A stretch of 64,000 nt of DNA from contig CBDANJ010000008.1 in assembly GCA_965197545.1 (NCBI GenBank), positions 1,488,001-1,552,000 on the forward strand. Direction: 5' to 3'. The stretch is from CATOSP01 sp965197545 (lineage in GTDB: Bacteria; Chloroflexota; Dehalococcoidia; Lucifugimonadales; UBA3495). The position numbers and the translations under genes are program-made. The notes beneath the pieces are model-generated. The model saw only the letters and a list, made by a program, of their open reading frames with translations. It was not told the DNA's origin and searched no databases. Positions 8,178 through 15,650 of the stretch are shown here, in pieces. The first letter of the stretch is position 1; each line of letters opens with the position of its first letter.

Positions 8178-8759
8178 ATGATTGACCAACTAGAGATGAT
8201 GAAGGTTATCGACCGGTATCGCGAAGACGCCGTTGTCGTTCCCACGATGCGGGCGAACGGGGCCTGGGCCCAGGTGTCTCGCAACGAAAAGAGGGACATT
8301 CCCACAGGCGGGGCGATGGGCAAGACGTCGTCCTTCGCCCTGGGTATGTGCCTGGCCCAGCCCGACACCAAATTCATCGTGTACGACGGCGACGGAAGCC
8401 TGGTGATGAATCTGGGTACGCTGGTCACCATCGGCGACAAGGCCCCCAGCAATATGTACCATTTCGTCCTCGACAACGGCGTGTATGCCACCACCGGGGG
8501 GCAGGATGTACCCGGCGCTGGGGTTACCGATTACGCCGACATGGCGCGGGCGGCTGGATACCGGCATACTTACCAGTTCACCGACCTGGAAGACTTCGCC
8601 ACCCAAGCAGCAGAGATCTTCAACCAGGAAGGACCGGTGCTCGTCTGGGTGAAGACCATCCCCGACATCCGGCTTCCCGAAGAACGGGCCGCCAACCGGG
8701 GGCAGCGCGCCCGGGACCCCATCGCGGACTTGATGGGCGAATTCGGGGCCAAGCCGTAG
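8178..8759 (+). CDS. Thiamine diphosphate enzyme, C-terminal (PP-domain) subunit
   Basis: 193 residues forming just the cofactor-binding PP domain of ThDP decarboxylases. The ThDP/Mg motif begins with GDGSLVMNLG (residues 71-80) and closes at the Asn about 30 residues later (VLDNGVY). Overall similarity is to the beta subunit of sulfopyruvate decarboxylase (ComE) and the C-terminus of phosphonopyruvate decarboxylase. Such half enzymes need a Pyr-domain partner; none lies in this window. SD-like GGAGG occurs twice upstream (8157-8173). It is 61 bases upstream of an enolase-superfamily gene and two NIPSNAP genes, so it may decarboxylate a keto acid made in that pathway. Confidence 0.78.
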   Translation: MIDQLEMMKVIDRYREDAVVVPTMRANGAWAQVSRNEKRDIPTGGAMGKTSSFALGMCLAQPDTKFIVYDGDGSLVMNLGTLVTIGDKAPSNMYHFVLDNGVYATTGGQDVPGAGVTDYADMARAAGYRHTYQFTDLEDFATQAAEIFNQEGPVLVWVKTIPDIRLPEERAANRGQRARDPIADLMGEFGAKP

Positions 8760-8820
8760 CAATCACTCTTACCCACCGGGCCCGGCGTCGCGCTGGGCCA
8801 CCCAACGGAGGACCGATTAG

Positions 8821-9909
8821 ATGAGAATTACCAGAGCCACCACCCGCATCCTGCGCACCCCGGCGGACAATCCCTTGATCGTTGGAGTTGACCAGGGAGA
8901 CGGCACCCGGGAGTTCGTCACCCTGGAGTTGGATACCGACGAGGGCATCCAGGGCATCGGACTGACCTTCTTCGGAGGCCCGTTGACCAGGGCGCTCAAA
9001 GAAGCGGTCGATGCTCTTTGCGAACTCATCATAGGGCGCGACCCCATGCCGGTGGAGGCAGTCACCGGCGACCTGCGCAGCGCGGCCAGCGGCGCCGGGC
9101 CTGGGGGCATCTTCACCCTGGCGCTCTCCGCCGTGGACCAGGCCCTCTGGGACATCAAGGGTAAGGCCCTGGACCAATCGGTCTGTTCGCTCTTGGGCGG
9201 GTACCGGGACCGCGTCCCCACCTATGCCAGCGGCGCGCTGATGCGCCCCATGAACATCGAATACCTGGCCGAAGCCGGTCCCCGGTTGGTGAACATGGGC
9301 TTCAAGCAGATGAAGACCCAGATGGGGGCCGAACCAACCGCCGAACGGGAGATTCAGCGGATGCAGGTTCTCCGCGACGGCATTGGCCCCGACATCGATT
9401 TGATGTGCGACATCAACCAACTCTGGAACGTCAACCAGGCGATCGAGATCGGAAGCCGGGTCGAAGACTTGCACCTGTTCTGGCTGGAAGACGTGGTGGC
9501 CCAAGACGATTACCAGGGGTTGGCCCGGGTTGCCGACGCCCTGACGACACCCATTTGCGCGGGCGAGTACGTATACGGCATCACGCCGTTCAGGAACATG
9601 TTGGAACACCGTTCGATAGACATTGTAATGATCGACCTGCTGCGTGTCGGAGGGATCACGCCTTGGCGCAAAGTCGCCGGGATGGCCGAGGCGTTCAACA
9701 TCCCGGTGGTCAGCCATCTCATCCCCGAAATGCACGTGCAGTTGATGGCGTCCATTCCCAACGGGCTGACGGTGGAGTACATGCCCTGGACACTACGGCT
9801 CTGGGAGGAAACGCCCGAGATCGTAGACGGGGAGTTGGTAGTGCCCGACAAACCCGGCCTGGGGCTGGCCTTCGACCAGGACGCGCTGAGGCATTACGCC
9901 GTGGCGTAG
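8821..9909 (+). CDS. Mandelate racemase / muconate lactonizing enzyme-type enolase
   Basis: 362 residues: N-terminal capping domain (1-125) and a C-terminal barrel. Metal ligands are seen as Asp197 (MCDINQ), Glu223 (WLEDVV) and Glu249 (CAGEYV). A KxxK pair in FKQMKTQMG (162/165) and His299 (VVSHLIPE) are at the positions of the general acid/bases, typical of sugar-acid dehydratases and racemases of the mandelate racemase subgroup. It abstracts a proton alpha to a carboxylate; the exact acid sugar or aromatic acid is unknown. Large numbers of such paralogs are known from SAR202-type Chloroflexota, which fits the organism guess. It is part of the plus-strand cluster with the ThDP protein and NIPSNAP genes. 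Confidence 0.85.
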   Translation: MRITRATTRILRTPADNPLIVGVDQGDGTREFVTLELDTDEGIQGIGLTFFGGPLTRALKEAVDALCELIIGRDPMPVEAVTGDLRSAASGAGPGGIFTLALSAVDQALWDIKGKALDQSVCSLLGGYRDRVPTYASGALMRPMNIEYLAEAGPRLVNMGFKQMKTQMGAEPTAEREIQRMQVLRDGIGPDIDLMCDINQLWNVNQAIEIGSRVEDLHLFWLEDVVAQDDYQGLARVADALTTPICAGEYVYGITPFRNMLEHRSIDIVMIDLLRVGGITPWRKVAGMAEAFNIPVVSHLIPEMHVQLMASIPNGLTVEYMPWTLRLWEETPEIVDGELVVPDKPGLGLAFDQDALRHYAVA

Positions 9910-9965
9910 CCGACTCGCCACGTCGGCTTGCGAACACTACCCAAGATTACTGAGAGAGGTTGAAA

Positions 9966-10280
9966 ATGGTTGCTCAACTGCGGACTTACACCATTAACCG
10001 CGGAATGATGGATTCTTGGCTCAAGGTCTTTGACGAGGAGATTCGTCCGATACACGACAAGATCGGGATGCCAATATCGGCCACTTACGTGAACGCCGAC
10101 CGGAACGAGTTCATCTGGGTGCGCAACTTCAACAGCGCCGAGGAAATCCCGGAAAAGGAGGCCGCCTACTTTGGTTCCGACGAACGCAAGGCCCTCGGCG
10201 ACAAGCCCACCAGCCACATCGCCAAGATCGAGGTCAAGGTCATCGAGAGCGTGTTGCAGCCTGCGGGCGTCGCCGGTTAG
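9966..10280 (+). CDS. NIPSNAP family protein (copy 1)
   Basis: 104 residues, ferredoxin-like alpha+beta barrel family (NIPSNAP / dimeric alpha-beta). Key features are the opening LRTYTINRGMMDSWLKVF, the FIWVRNFNS strand and EIPEKEAAYFGSDERK helix. The ATG at 9966 has GAGAGG nine bases upstream; a TTG two codons earlier is an alternative. A second NIPSNAP gene 0.6 kb downstream is close in sequence (same length class, shared FIWVR.FNS..EIPEKEAAYF block). The family is often next to catabolic oxygenases and racemases but its biochemical role is not established. Confidence 0.85.
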   Translation: MVAQLRTYTINRGMMDSWLKVFDEEIRPIHDKIGMPISATYVNADRNEFIWVRNFNSAEEIPEKEAAYFGSDERKALGDKPTSHIAKIEVKVIESVLQPAGVAG

Positions 10281-10394
10281 CCCGGCTACACCAAGAAAAG
10301 TGTGCGGGAAGTACTGTACGAGACAGAAATTTTCCGCATACCCTACCAACCCGGAACCAGACCGGGATCGCTCAAAGCAGCGGAGACACAACCG

Positions 10395-10751
10395 ATGGGA
10401 ATCTTTACCGTAACCATCCGTATCGGAGACCTCGGCGGAACACGCTTTGAGGAAGTCGAGGCGTTGGCTGATACCGGGGCGACGACAACGCTCATACCTC
10501 GAAACATACTAAACGGACTAGGCATCAGCCCGACCCGACAGGAAACCTTCGAGTACGCCAGCGGCCAGCAGACGAGGCTCGACATGGCGCAGGCGACTGC
10601 CCAGATGGAAGGGCGGGAAACCATCACTTGGGTCATCTTCGGCGAAGAAGGAATGTCCCCGCTGCTGGGCGCCTACACGCTGGAAGGGCTGTTCCTGGCT
10701 GTAGACCCGTACAACCAGCGGCTTGTGCCGGTGAATGGCGTGCTTAAATAG
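10395..10751 (+). CDS. Retropepsin-like (clan AA) aspartic protease family protein, copy A
   Basis: 118 residues. The catalytic signature ALADTGATTTLIP (about residues 27-39) and a hydrophobic C-terminal LLGAYTLEGLFLAVDP identify a retroviral-type aspartyl protease fold, which would act as a homodimer. A second gene at 47948-48304 has exactly the same length and a near-identical C-terminal block, and a third, longer and more divergent family member at 34953-35470 is disrupted. An upstream in-frame extension to 10302 exists, but the ATG at 10395 aligns with the start of the paralog. It sits between two NIPSNAP genes. Substrate and role of these small bacterial proteins are unknown; in part of the family they appear next to small toxin/antitoxin-like genes. 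Confidence 0.78.
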   Translation: MGIFTVTIRIGDLGGTRFEEVEALADTGATTTLIPRNILNGLGISPTRQETFEYASGQQTRLDMAQATAQMEGRETITWVIFGEEGMSPLLGAYTLEGLFLAVDPYNQRLVPVNGVLK

Positions 10752-10898
10752 GCGGCCCCGAGGGTGGCACTAGGACCGCCACGCTCCACCAGGATGGTAT
10801 CAGGAAGCCCGGTTTCCAAGGAACAGTTCGAGAGCAGAATTCGCGCTAAGATCAACGAGCAAACCTAAATAGGGGATCCCCCCGAAGGAGGTGCTGGG

Positions 10899-11195
10899 AT
10901 GGTTTCCCAGTTGAGGATTTACACGATCAACCGAGGAATGATGGACTCGTGGGTAAAGCTGTTCAACGAGCAGATCCGGCCGTTGCACGATAGGCTCGGT
11001 ATTCCCGTGGAAGCCTCGTGGACCAATGCCGACCGTACCGAGTTCATCTGGGTGCGGCGTTTTAACAGCGTTGATGAGATACCGGAGAAAGAGGCCGCGT
11101 ACTTCGCCTCGCCGGAACGTACAGCGTTGGCCGATATCCCAACCAGCCACATCGCCAAAATGGAAGTGCGCGTGATCGAGGGCGTGGTGGCCTAG
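10899..11195 (+). CDS. NIPSNAP family protein (copy 2)
   Basis: 98 residues, paralog of the protein 0.6 kb upstream: it shares LRIYTINRGMMDSWVKLF, FIWVRRFNSVDEIPEKEAAYF and SHIAKMEVRVIEGV. A strong GAAGGAGGTG precedes the ATG at the right distance. The two copies flank a retropepsin-like gene, so the arrangement could come from a tandem duplication with that gene in between. Predicted soluble, no catalytic motif. Confidence 0.85.
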   Translation: MVSQLRIYTINRGMMDSWVKLFNEQIRPLHDRLGIPVEASWTNADRTEFIWVRRFNSVDEIPEKEAAYFASPERTALADIPTSHIAKMEVRVIEGVVA

Positions 11196-11261
11196 CCGTG
11201 GAAACGACCCTTCATTGTATTGAGATGAGACGTTGCTGACGGCAGCCGATGATCCCTTGGG

Positions 11262-11928
11262 TTAAGGAGGGCTAAACCTAAGATTTCGCCAGGTGCTTCT
11301 TTCCGGCGACGGAATTGCAGTTTCTACCCGCTCCAAGATTAGTTGGCATAGCCTCATCCTTGGGTACAGCCGGTACGTGAATGGGCCGTTATTTACCATT
11401 TCCAGAGTCAACTGCCCCGACCACAACGGCTTTACCGATGGGGCTGTCTGATGTACAGTGAGGCCGAGCCTTGCGTATATACTTCTTCCTTCTATTCGGG
11501 CAGCAACGTCGTTAGGCAAATTGAAGTCCTTGAGGGTTTCAGCCAGCAAGAGGGAATGGGGTTGAATTTCAATGCCCTGTCATTCCTGAAGGGTCTGATT
11601 GTTTTCACGCCGGAGATAACTGATGAATTCGACCACTCTGGATTCATCGCGCAAATCAACCGTCTGAGACAATATCGACTGGACGTTGCTGGGCTGGCGC
11701 GAAGTATCAAACGGATAGGCCGAGAAATTATAGCCAAGGCGCAGGTCAATGCGGAGCCCTTTACTTAGGAAACCTCTGAACAAGTCGCCCGCACGACCAT
11801 TTCCCCTATCTGACGAGGCTCAATTCAAGGACTTATTCAGAGTATCCTTAGTCTGTCTCCAAACCGGGGTTAAAGGTCAATCTTCCGCTTTCGATTAGCT
11901 CCGATATTTCTTTGGCGGTAAGTATCAC
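11262..11928 (-). pseudogene. dcd: dCTP deaminase-like gene, broken by a miniature element, a frameshift and a nonsense codon
   Basis: The parts of a dCTP deaminase/dUTPase-fold protein are present in order. An N-terminal piece starts at a GTG at 11928 (ILTAKEISELIESGRL). The middle piece (IDLRLGYNFSAYP, then a segment ending EFISYLRRENNQ) follows the inserted 78-bp element. The catalytic block ARIEGRSIYARLGLTVHQTA and the LYPRMRLCQLILER strand are in the last piece. Three lesions are seen: the element at 11769-11846; a frame change, since removing the element plus one 5-bp duplication still leaves the two sides out of frame; and an in-frame TGA at 11582-11580, at a place where a Trp codon is likely. 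The gene should be inactive. dCTP deaminases make dUTP precursors and also occur as phage-defence enzymes, but no claim is made for this wreck. Confidence 0.8.
11769..11846. mobile_element. 78-bp miniature inverted-repeat element, copy 1
   Basis: The 78 bases are identical to those at 35199-35276. Ends are imperfect inverted repeats: GAAACCTCTGAACAAGTC on the left and, reading the other strand from the right, GATACTCTGAATAAGTC. The 5-bp direct repeat CTTAG flanks it at 11764-11768 and 11847-11851, the target-site duplication expected of a transposase-mobilised MITE. It has no coding capacity and lies inside the dCTP deaminase pseudogene. The transposase that moves it is not in this window; the IS4-type element at 40853 has different ends. 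Confidence 0.88.
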
Positions 11929-11934
11929 TCCAAG

Positions 11935-12228
11935 TTACTGGCCGCTCATTTCTATTACGTCGCTGACCCCTACAAGGAGCCGGGAACCGGCTGACAGTGA
12001 CTCCCCCGGCAGGTCGACCAGGTAGTCGTTCTCGCCCACGTCCGCAATGATCAGGGCTGGCATTTTGTGGGTATCTGTGTCCATTAGGTCTTCTTCCACG
12101 GTTACCACGTATACTTCGCCCTTGACCTCGAGTTTGGCATAAACTACGGGTTTGGACCAATCGTCTCTACCTATTATCTCAACGTTAAGAAATACGAACT
12201 TCGGGTTGTCACGCCATTTGGGGAATGC
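11935..12228 (-). pseudogene. Open frame without start codon upstream of the dCTP deaminase remnant
   Basis: A 97-codon open frame directly upstream of the dcd pseudogene reads like real protein: WRDNPKFVFLNVEIIGRDDW, then VVYAKLEVKGEVYVVTVEED and LIIADVGENDYLVDLPGESL. It has no ATG, GTG or TTG near its 5' end; the preceding in-frame codon is TAA, and just before that an ATG is lost behind the stop. Either the start was destroyed by mutation or the first residues lie in another frame. It ends seven bases before the GTG of the deaminase, so the two were probably an operon. I do not recognise the family. Confidence 0.4.
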
Positions 12229-12439
12229 TTACATCTTGATCCTCTATCGTTCGTCAAAGGTTTGCCAGAGTATTGAAGGCGCGATGCTAAACCACGGTCT
12301 ATACGGATAGCGTACTGTCTATGAATGGGTCTGCCAACCGGCAAATGTCATTTGGAAAGTTGCCCTTGAACTCCCGCGAAAACAGTCAAGCTCTGCGTGT
12401 CCCGGCGCTCGATTCTGAAAGCAGTCCTGTAACAGTTGT

Positions 12440-12874
12440 TCATAATTCTTTGCGCATCTCGATGTGGGGGATGTTGACCTCCAGGAATACCTCTCCATGC
12501 TCTACGTAGCCGTGGGAGGCGTAGAAGCTCTTGACGTATTCCTGGGCATGAAGCACGGAGCTTCGATAGCCCTGGGAGCGCGCTTCCTCTTCCAGGTACA
12601 GAAGAATCTGCCCGCCGACTCCCCTGCGCCTGTACTCCAGGTCTACAGCCATGCGCCCGATCACCGCGGTGGTATCGTCTTGGTGTAGCAAACGGCCGGT
12701 CCCGATGGTCTCAACGCCGGAGAGGGCTATGGCGTGGGTGGCCGTGGCGTCGGCTTCGTCCAGTTCCTCTTCCGGTGGGACCGCCTGCTCCGAGACGAAC
12801 ACCCGGAAGCGGACGCCAATGGCCGCTTCCATTTCCGCCTCGGATTCGACGCGCTTTACTAAGACTCCACTCAT
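12440..12874 (-). CDS. GNAT family N-acetyltransferase
   Basis: 144 residues, GNAT fold. The start resembles the ElaA/YjcF subgroup (VRFRVFVSEQAVPPEEELDE), and the acetyl-CoA pyrophosphate loop is YRRRGVGGQILLYLEEEA (about residues 81-98), i.e. the R/Q-x-x-G-x-G/A motif. The C-terminal FYASHGYVEHGEVFLE is the usual beta 6-7 pair. It transfers an acetyl group from acetyl-CoA to an amine; substrate not predictable. It lies 31 bases downstream of the alcohol dehydrogenase gene on the same strand and may be co-transcribed. Confidence 0.85.
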   Translation of the reverse strand: MSGVLVKRVESEAEMEAAIGVRFRVFVSEQAVPPEEELDEADATATHAIALSGVETIGTGRLLHQDDTTAVIGRMAVDLEYRRRGVGGQILLYLEEEARSQGYRSSVLHAQEYVKSFYASHGYVEHGEVFLEVNIPHIEMRKEL

Positions 12875-12905
12875 TCAATCCAACGTCTTTTCGAAGACAG
12901 AAGGT

Positions 12906-14000
12906 CTAGTCGAAGACGATCGCGCCCCGGCCTACCTCTCCCTTGTCCATGTCGCCGTAGGCTTCGTTAATCTGGTCTAGGGAGTAGTGGCGGACCACCA
13001 GGTCGTCTAGGTTAAGTTTGCCGGCCCGGTACAGGTCCACCATGGCCGGCATGTCGGTCATGGAGTGGGCGGAACCGTAGTAGGTGCCCCGGACTGTCTT
13101 CTCGAAGCGGACCATCTCCACCGCGTTCAGCGGCGCTTCATCGCCCATGGGAGCGATGCCCACCACGGTTACCGTGCCGCTCTTGGCCGCCATGTCGTAG
13201 GCTGCTTTTATCGTGTCGCCGGAGCCGAACACTTCGAAGGTATAGTCCGCGCCCCGGCCGTCGGTTAGCTCTTTCACTTGGGCAACAGGGTCCCGGTCGG
13301 AGGCGTTCACCGAGTGGGTTGCGCCGAACTTCATGGCGAATTCCAGTTGGCTCTCGCGAATGTCCACCGCGATGATCTTGGAAGCGTTGACCAGCGCGGC
13401 GCCCATGATCACGTTGAGGCCCACGCCGCCGCAGCCGACTACGGCAACGGTGCTGCCCGGTTGGACCTTGGCGCTGTAGATGGCCGCCCCGACTCCAGTG
13501 GGCACGCAGCAACCGATCATGGCGGCTTTGTCCATGGGAATTGGGGACTCGACCGGAACGCAGCCGGTCTCAGGCACCACCGCGTATTCGGCGAAGCAGG
13601 CCACTTTGCCCATGTGGTGGATGGCCTGGTTTCCCTTGTGCAAGCGGGTGGTCCCGTCGTACATGAATGGGCCAGTGGCCATGTGCCTGTCGCAAAGGTT
13701 GGAACGTCCCTCCAGGCAGGACTTGCACCGGCCACATGCGGGTACAAACGACAAGATCACCTGGTCTCCAGGCCTGACTGAGGTCACGCCCGGTCCCACT
13801 CCGGCCACGGTGCCCGCGCCCTCGTGACCCAGGACGGCGGGCAGATTGATCACCGCGTCGCCGTGCATGAAATGCCGGTCGCTGCGGCAGATGCCGGCGG
13901 CCCCGATTTTAACCAGCACCTCTCCCGCTTTCGGGTCGTCCAATTCCACGTCTTCGACTACCAATGGTTGCCCAACCTCGTAGCAAACAGCGGCTTTCAA
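12906..14000 (-). CDS. Zinc-dependent alcohol dehydrogenase (MDR superfamily)
   Basis: 364 residues. Catalytic zinc ligands are Cys38 (GICRSD), His59-Glu60 (GHEGAGTV) and a Cys at 164/165 (MIGCCVPTG). The structural zinc lobe has cysteines at 89, 92, 95 and 103 (CGRCKSCLEGRSNLC). The NAD(P) Rossmann motif is VVGCGGVGLN (about 188-197). The long insert between the zinc lobe and the third ligand (GPFMYDGTTRLHKG) is as in class III / NDMA-dependent type dehydrogenases. Reaction: NAD-linked interconversion of an alcohol and aldehyde, possibly on a thiol adduct. It is divergent from the HAD gene and precedes the GNAT gene. Confidence 0.87.
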   Translation of the reverse strand: MKAAVCYEVGQPLVVEDVELDDPKAGEVLVKIGAAGICRSDRHFMHGDAVINLPAVLGHEGAGTVAGVGPGVTSVRPGDQVILSFVPACGRCKSCLEGRSNLCDRHMATGPFMYDGTTRLHKGNQAIHHMGKVACFAEYAVVPETGCVPVESPIPMDKAAMIGCCVPTGVGAAIYSAKVQPGSTVAVVGCGGVGLNVIMGAALVNASKIIAVDIRESQLEFAMKFGATHSVNASDRDPVAQVKELTDGRGADYTFEVFGSGDTIKAAYDMAAKSGTVTVVGIAPMGDEAPLNAVEMVRFEKTVRGTYYGSAHSMTDMPAMVDLYRAGKLNLDDLVVRHYSLDQINEAYGDMDKGEVGRGAIVFD

Positions 14001-14200
14001 TACAACGTCTCCTAGTCAAGCGTTATCCGATGGGCCCGATTACGCCGGGCCGCGTCAATAATCCACCCCGGACCCAGTCCGTGTCAAATCACCCGGCGTC
14101 CGCCCGGCGGAGACGCCAGTTTGTTACCCCCGGAACGATGGGTTACACTCGTCTGGTTAGACTCGATTCGCCGTCCGCGGTATTCGCTGGTGAGACGCCC

Positions 14201-15043
14201 ATGCCCCGAAGGTTGACCCCAATGGCCATCGTATATGACTTCGATGGCACGCTGGCTCCGGGCAATATGCAGGAGCACGCCTTCATCCCCGACATCGGAA
14301 TGAAGCCGGACGAGTTCTGGGATGAAGTCGTCCAGCTCATGAAGGACAATCAAGCAGACGGGGTGTTGATGTACATGCACCTCATGCTGAAGAAGGCGGC
14401 CTCTGTCGGCGTCCCGGTCCGTAGGGACGACTTCCGGGAGCGGGCGCGTGACATTCAGCTATTCGAGGGCGTCCCGGAGTGGTTCGGCCGGATCAACGCC
14501 TATGGCAAGAGCAGGGGTATCCGGGTCCGGCACTACATCGTTTCGTCGGGCAACTCGGAGATCATCGAGGGTACGCCCATCGCCTCGAATTTCGAGCGCA
14601 TTTACGCGTCGAAATTCCTGTTTGACCCCAACGGCGTCCCAATCTGGCCCGCGCTGGCGGTCAACTTCACCAACAAGACCCAGTACCTCTTCCGCATCAA
14701 TAAGGGGGCGCACGACCTCAGCGATGACCGGCAGATCAATGAGTTTGTTGACAAGGGGAAGCGCCCGATTCCCTTCGAGAACATGGTATATATCGGCGAC
14801 GGCTCCACCGACGTTCCGTGCTTCCGGTTGGTAAAGGAGCAGGGCGGTCTATCGATCGCCGTCTTCAAGCCCAACACTCGGGGCGCACAAGAGTCCGCCG
14901 ACTCTTTCAGGAGGGATGGGCGAGTCCACCGGGTTGCCCCCGCGGTCTACACAGAAGGCAGCGAGTTAGACGCTACGATTAAGACCCGGATCGATCTGAT
15001 AGCCGTCAGACAGGAACACGCGAGGACATTGGCGAGGCGATGA
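14201..15043 (+). CDS. HAD-superfamily phosphatase
   Basis: 280 residues from the ATG at 14201. Motif I is VYDFDGTLAP (Asp nucleophile and acid/base), motif II is the HYIVSSGNSEI Ser, and motif III/IV is MVYIGDGSTDVPCF, with the acidic pair holding Mg. The cap insertion after motif I (about residues 25-110) gives the C1-type phosphoserine phosphatase-like form. An open frame runs upstream to 13964, but that part reads as low-complexity and lacks family similarity, so I start at MPRRLTPMAIVYDF; the ATG seven codons later is the alternative. Likely hydrolyses a small phosphomonoester; substrate unknown. Confidence 0.82.
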   Translation: MPRRLTPMAIVYDFDGTLAPGNMQEHAFIPDIGMKPDEFWDEVVQLMKDNQADGVLMYMHLMLKKAASVGVPVRRDDFRERARDIQLFEGVPEWFGRINAYGKSRGIRVRHYIVSSGNSEIIEGTPIASNFERIYASKFLFDPNGVPIWPALAVNFTNKTQYLFRINKGAHDLSDDRQINEFVDKGKRPIPFENMVYIGDGSTDVPCFRLVKEQGGLSIAVFKPNTRGAQESADSFRRDGRVHRVAPAVYTEGSELDATIKTRIDLIAVRQEHARTLARR

Positions 15044-15073
15044 GGATGAGGGTTTTGCCCATGCGGGTTGATT

Positions 15074-15337
15074 TCAGTCTTGGGCCGAACCTTCAGTCTG
15101 CGTTGGCGTGGCGTGAGGTCCCGGATACGCGGCTCTTTTGATCATCTCTTCCAGGACCGGCGCGAGGAGCTTGGCGGCTCCCATCAATTCGAACCCTACT
15201 GGGTCGCAGCCTTCTTCGTCCTTGAAGTCAATTACCAGACCCATGTATTTCTCGCAACTGGACGAGGTTTCAATTTTCTCACCCGTCCAGATATCAAGAA
15301 TGTCGTGTTCTGGGTAATACTTAACTATCAGGGGCAT
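15074..15337 (-). CDS. DUF2283-type small protein (putative antitoxin)
   Basis: 87 residues with the DUF2283 pattern: VKYYPEHDILDIWTGE, then LVIDFKDEEGCDPVGFELMGAAKLL. Members are commonly encoded beside DUF4258 proteins and are treated as putative antitoxins. Its start overlaps the end of the DUF4258 gene by 17 bases, implying translational coupling. The pair sits downstream of uvrD. The C-terminal Pro/Thr-rich tail is probably disordered. Activity of this pair is inferred from family context only. Confidence 0.7.
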   Translation of the reverse strand: MPLIVKYYPEHDILDIWTGEKIETSSSCEKYMGLVIDFKDEEGCDPVGFELMGAAKLLAPVLEEMIKRAAYPGPHATPTQTEGSAQD

Positions 15338-15638
15338 CTCGCACCTCGTCGAAGAAGCCAGTCTCTCCTCGGCGATGTCTATGATACCGCCTTGTGGAGG
15401 CGGTGTCGAAATGGACCGTGAAGATCATTTCGTCATTCGCCGAGACTGCGACCATTAGCAGTCCACGGCGCTCCTCGACAAAACCCCAATAGTCCATCGA
15501 TTGCTGGTCTTCATCCCACCTTCTTGCCACCCAGTTTTCCAACACATCGGCGACCCATGCTTCCTTGATTTGCCGCCACTGCATTCTCGCAAGGGCGTGG
15601 TCAGTGAGTTTACGCCCTGGGCCATCGTCGGGAACCAA
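15321..15638 (-). CDS. DUF4258-type small protein (putative toxin)
   Basis: 105 residues. KLTDHALARMQWRQIKEAWVADVLEN is the typical DUF4258 opening (S/THA..RM..R.I...dv..vl). It is followed by YWGFVEERRGLLMVAVSANDEMIFTVHFDT, the beta-hairpin core of a BrnT/RelE-like small fold. The start is TTG, 12 bases after the stop of uvrD, with an AGGA-type site. It overlaps the DUF2283 gene, as in other DUF4258-DUF2283 pairs. Likely a type II toxin-antitoxin-like module; whether it is toxic is unknown. Confidence 0.68.
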   Translation of the reverse strand: MVPDDGPGRKLTDHALARMQWRQIKEAWVADVLENWVARRWDEDQQSMDYWGFVEERRGLLMVAVSANDEMIFTVHFDTASTRRYHRHRRGETGFFDEVRDAPDS

Positions 15639-15650
15639 ATTCTGGTCGTC

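Noticed and set aside
11580..11582. TGA inside the dCTP deaminase gene as a selenocysteine codon
   Set aside because: No Cys/Sec is expected at this position of a dCTP deaminase, and the same gene also has a MITE and a frameshift, so it is a nonsense mutation in a pseudogene.
11870..12160. 96-residue minus-strand frame (Arg-rich) as a gene
   Set aside because: Composition is typical of an out-of-frame shadow; the adjoining frame at 11935-12228 reads like real protein instead.
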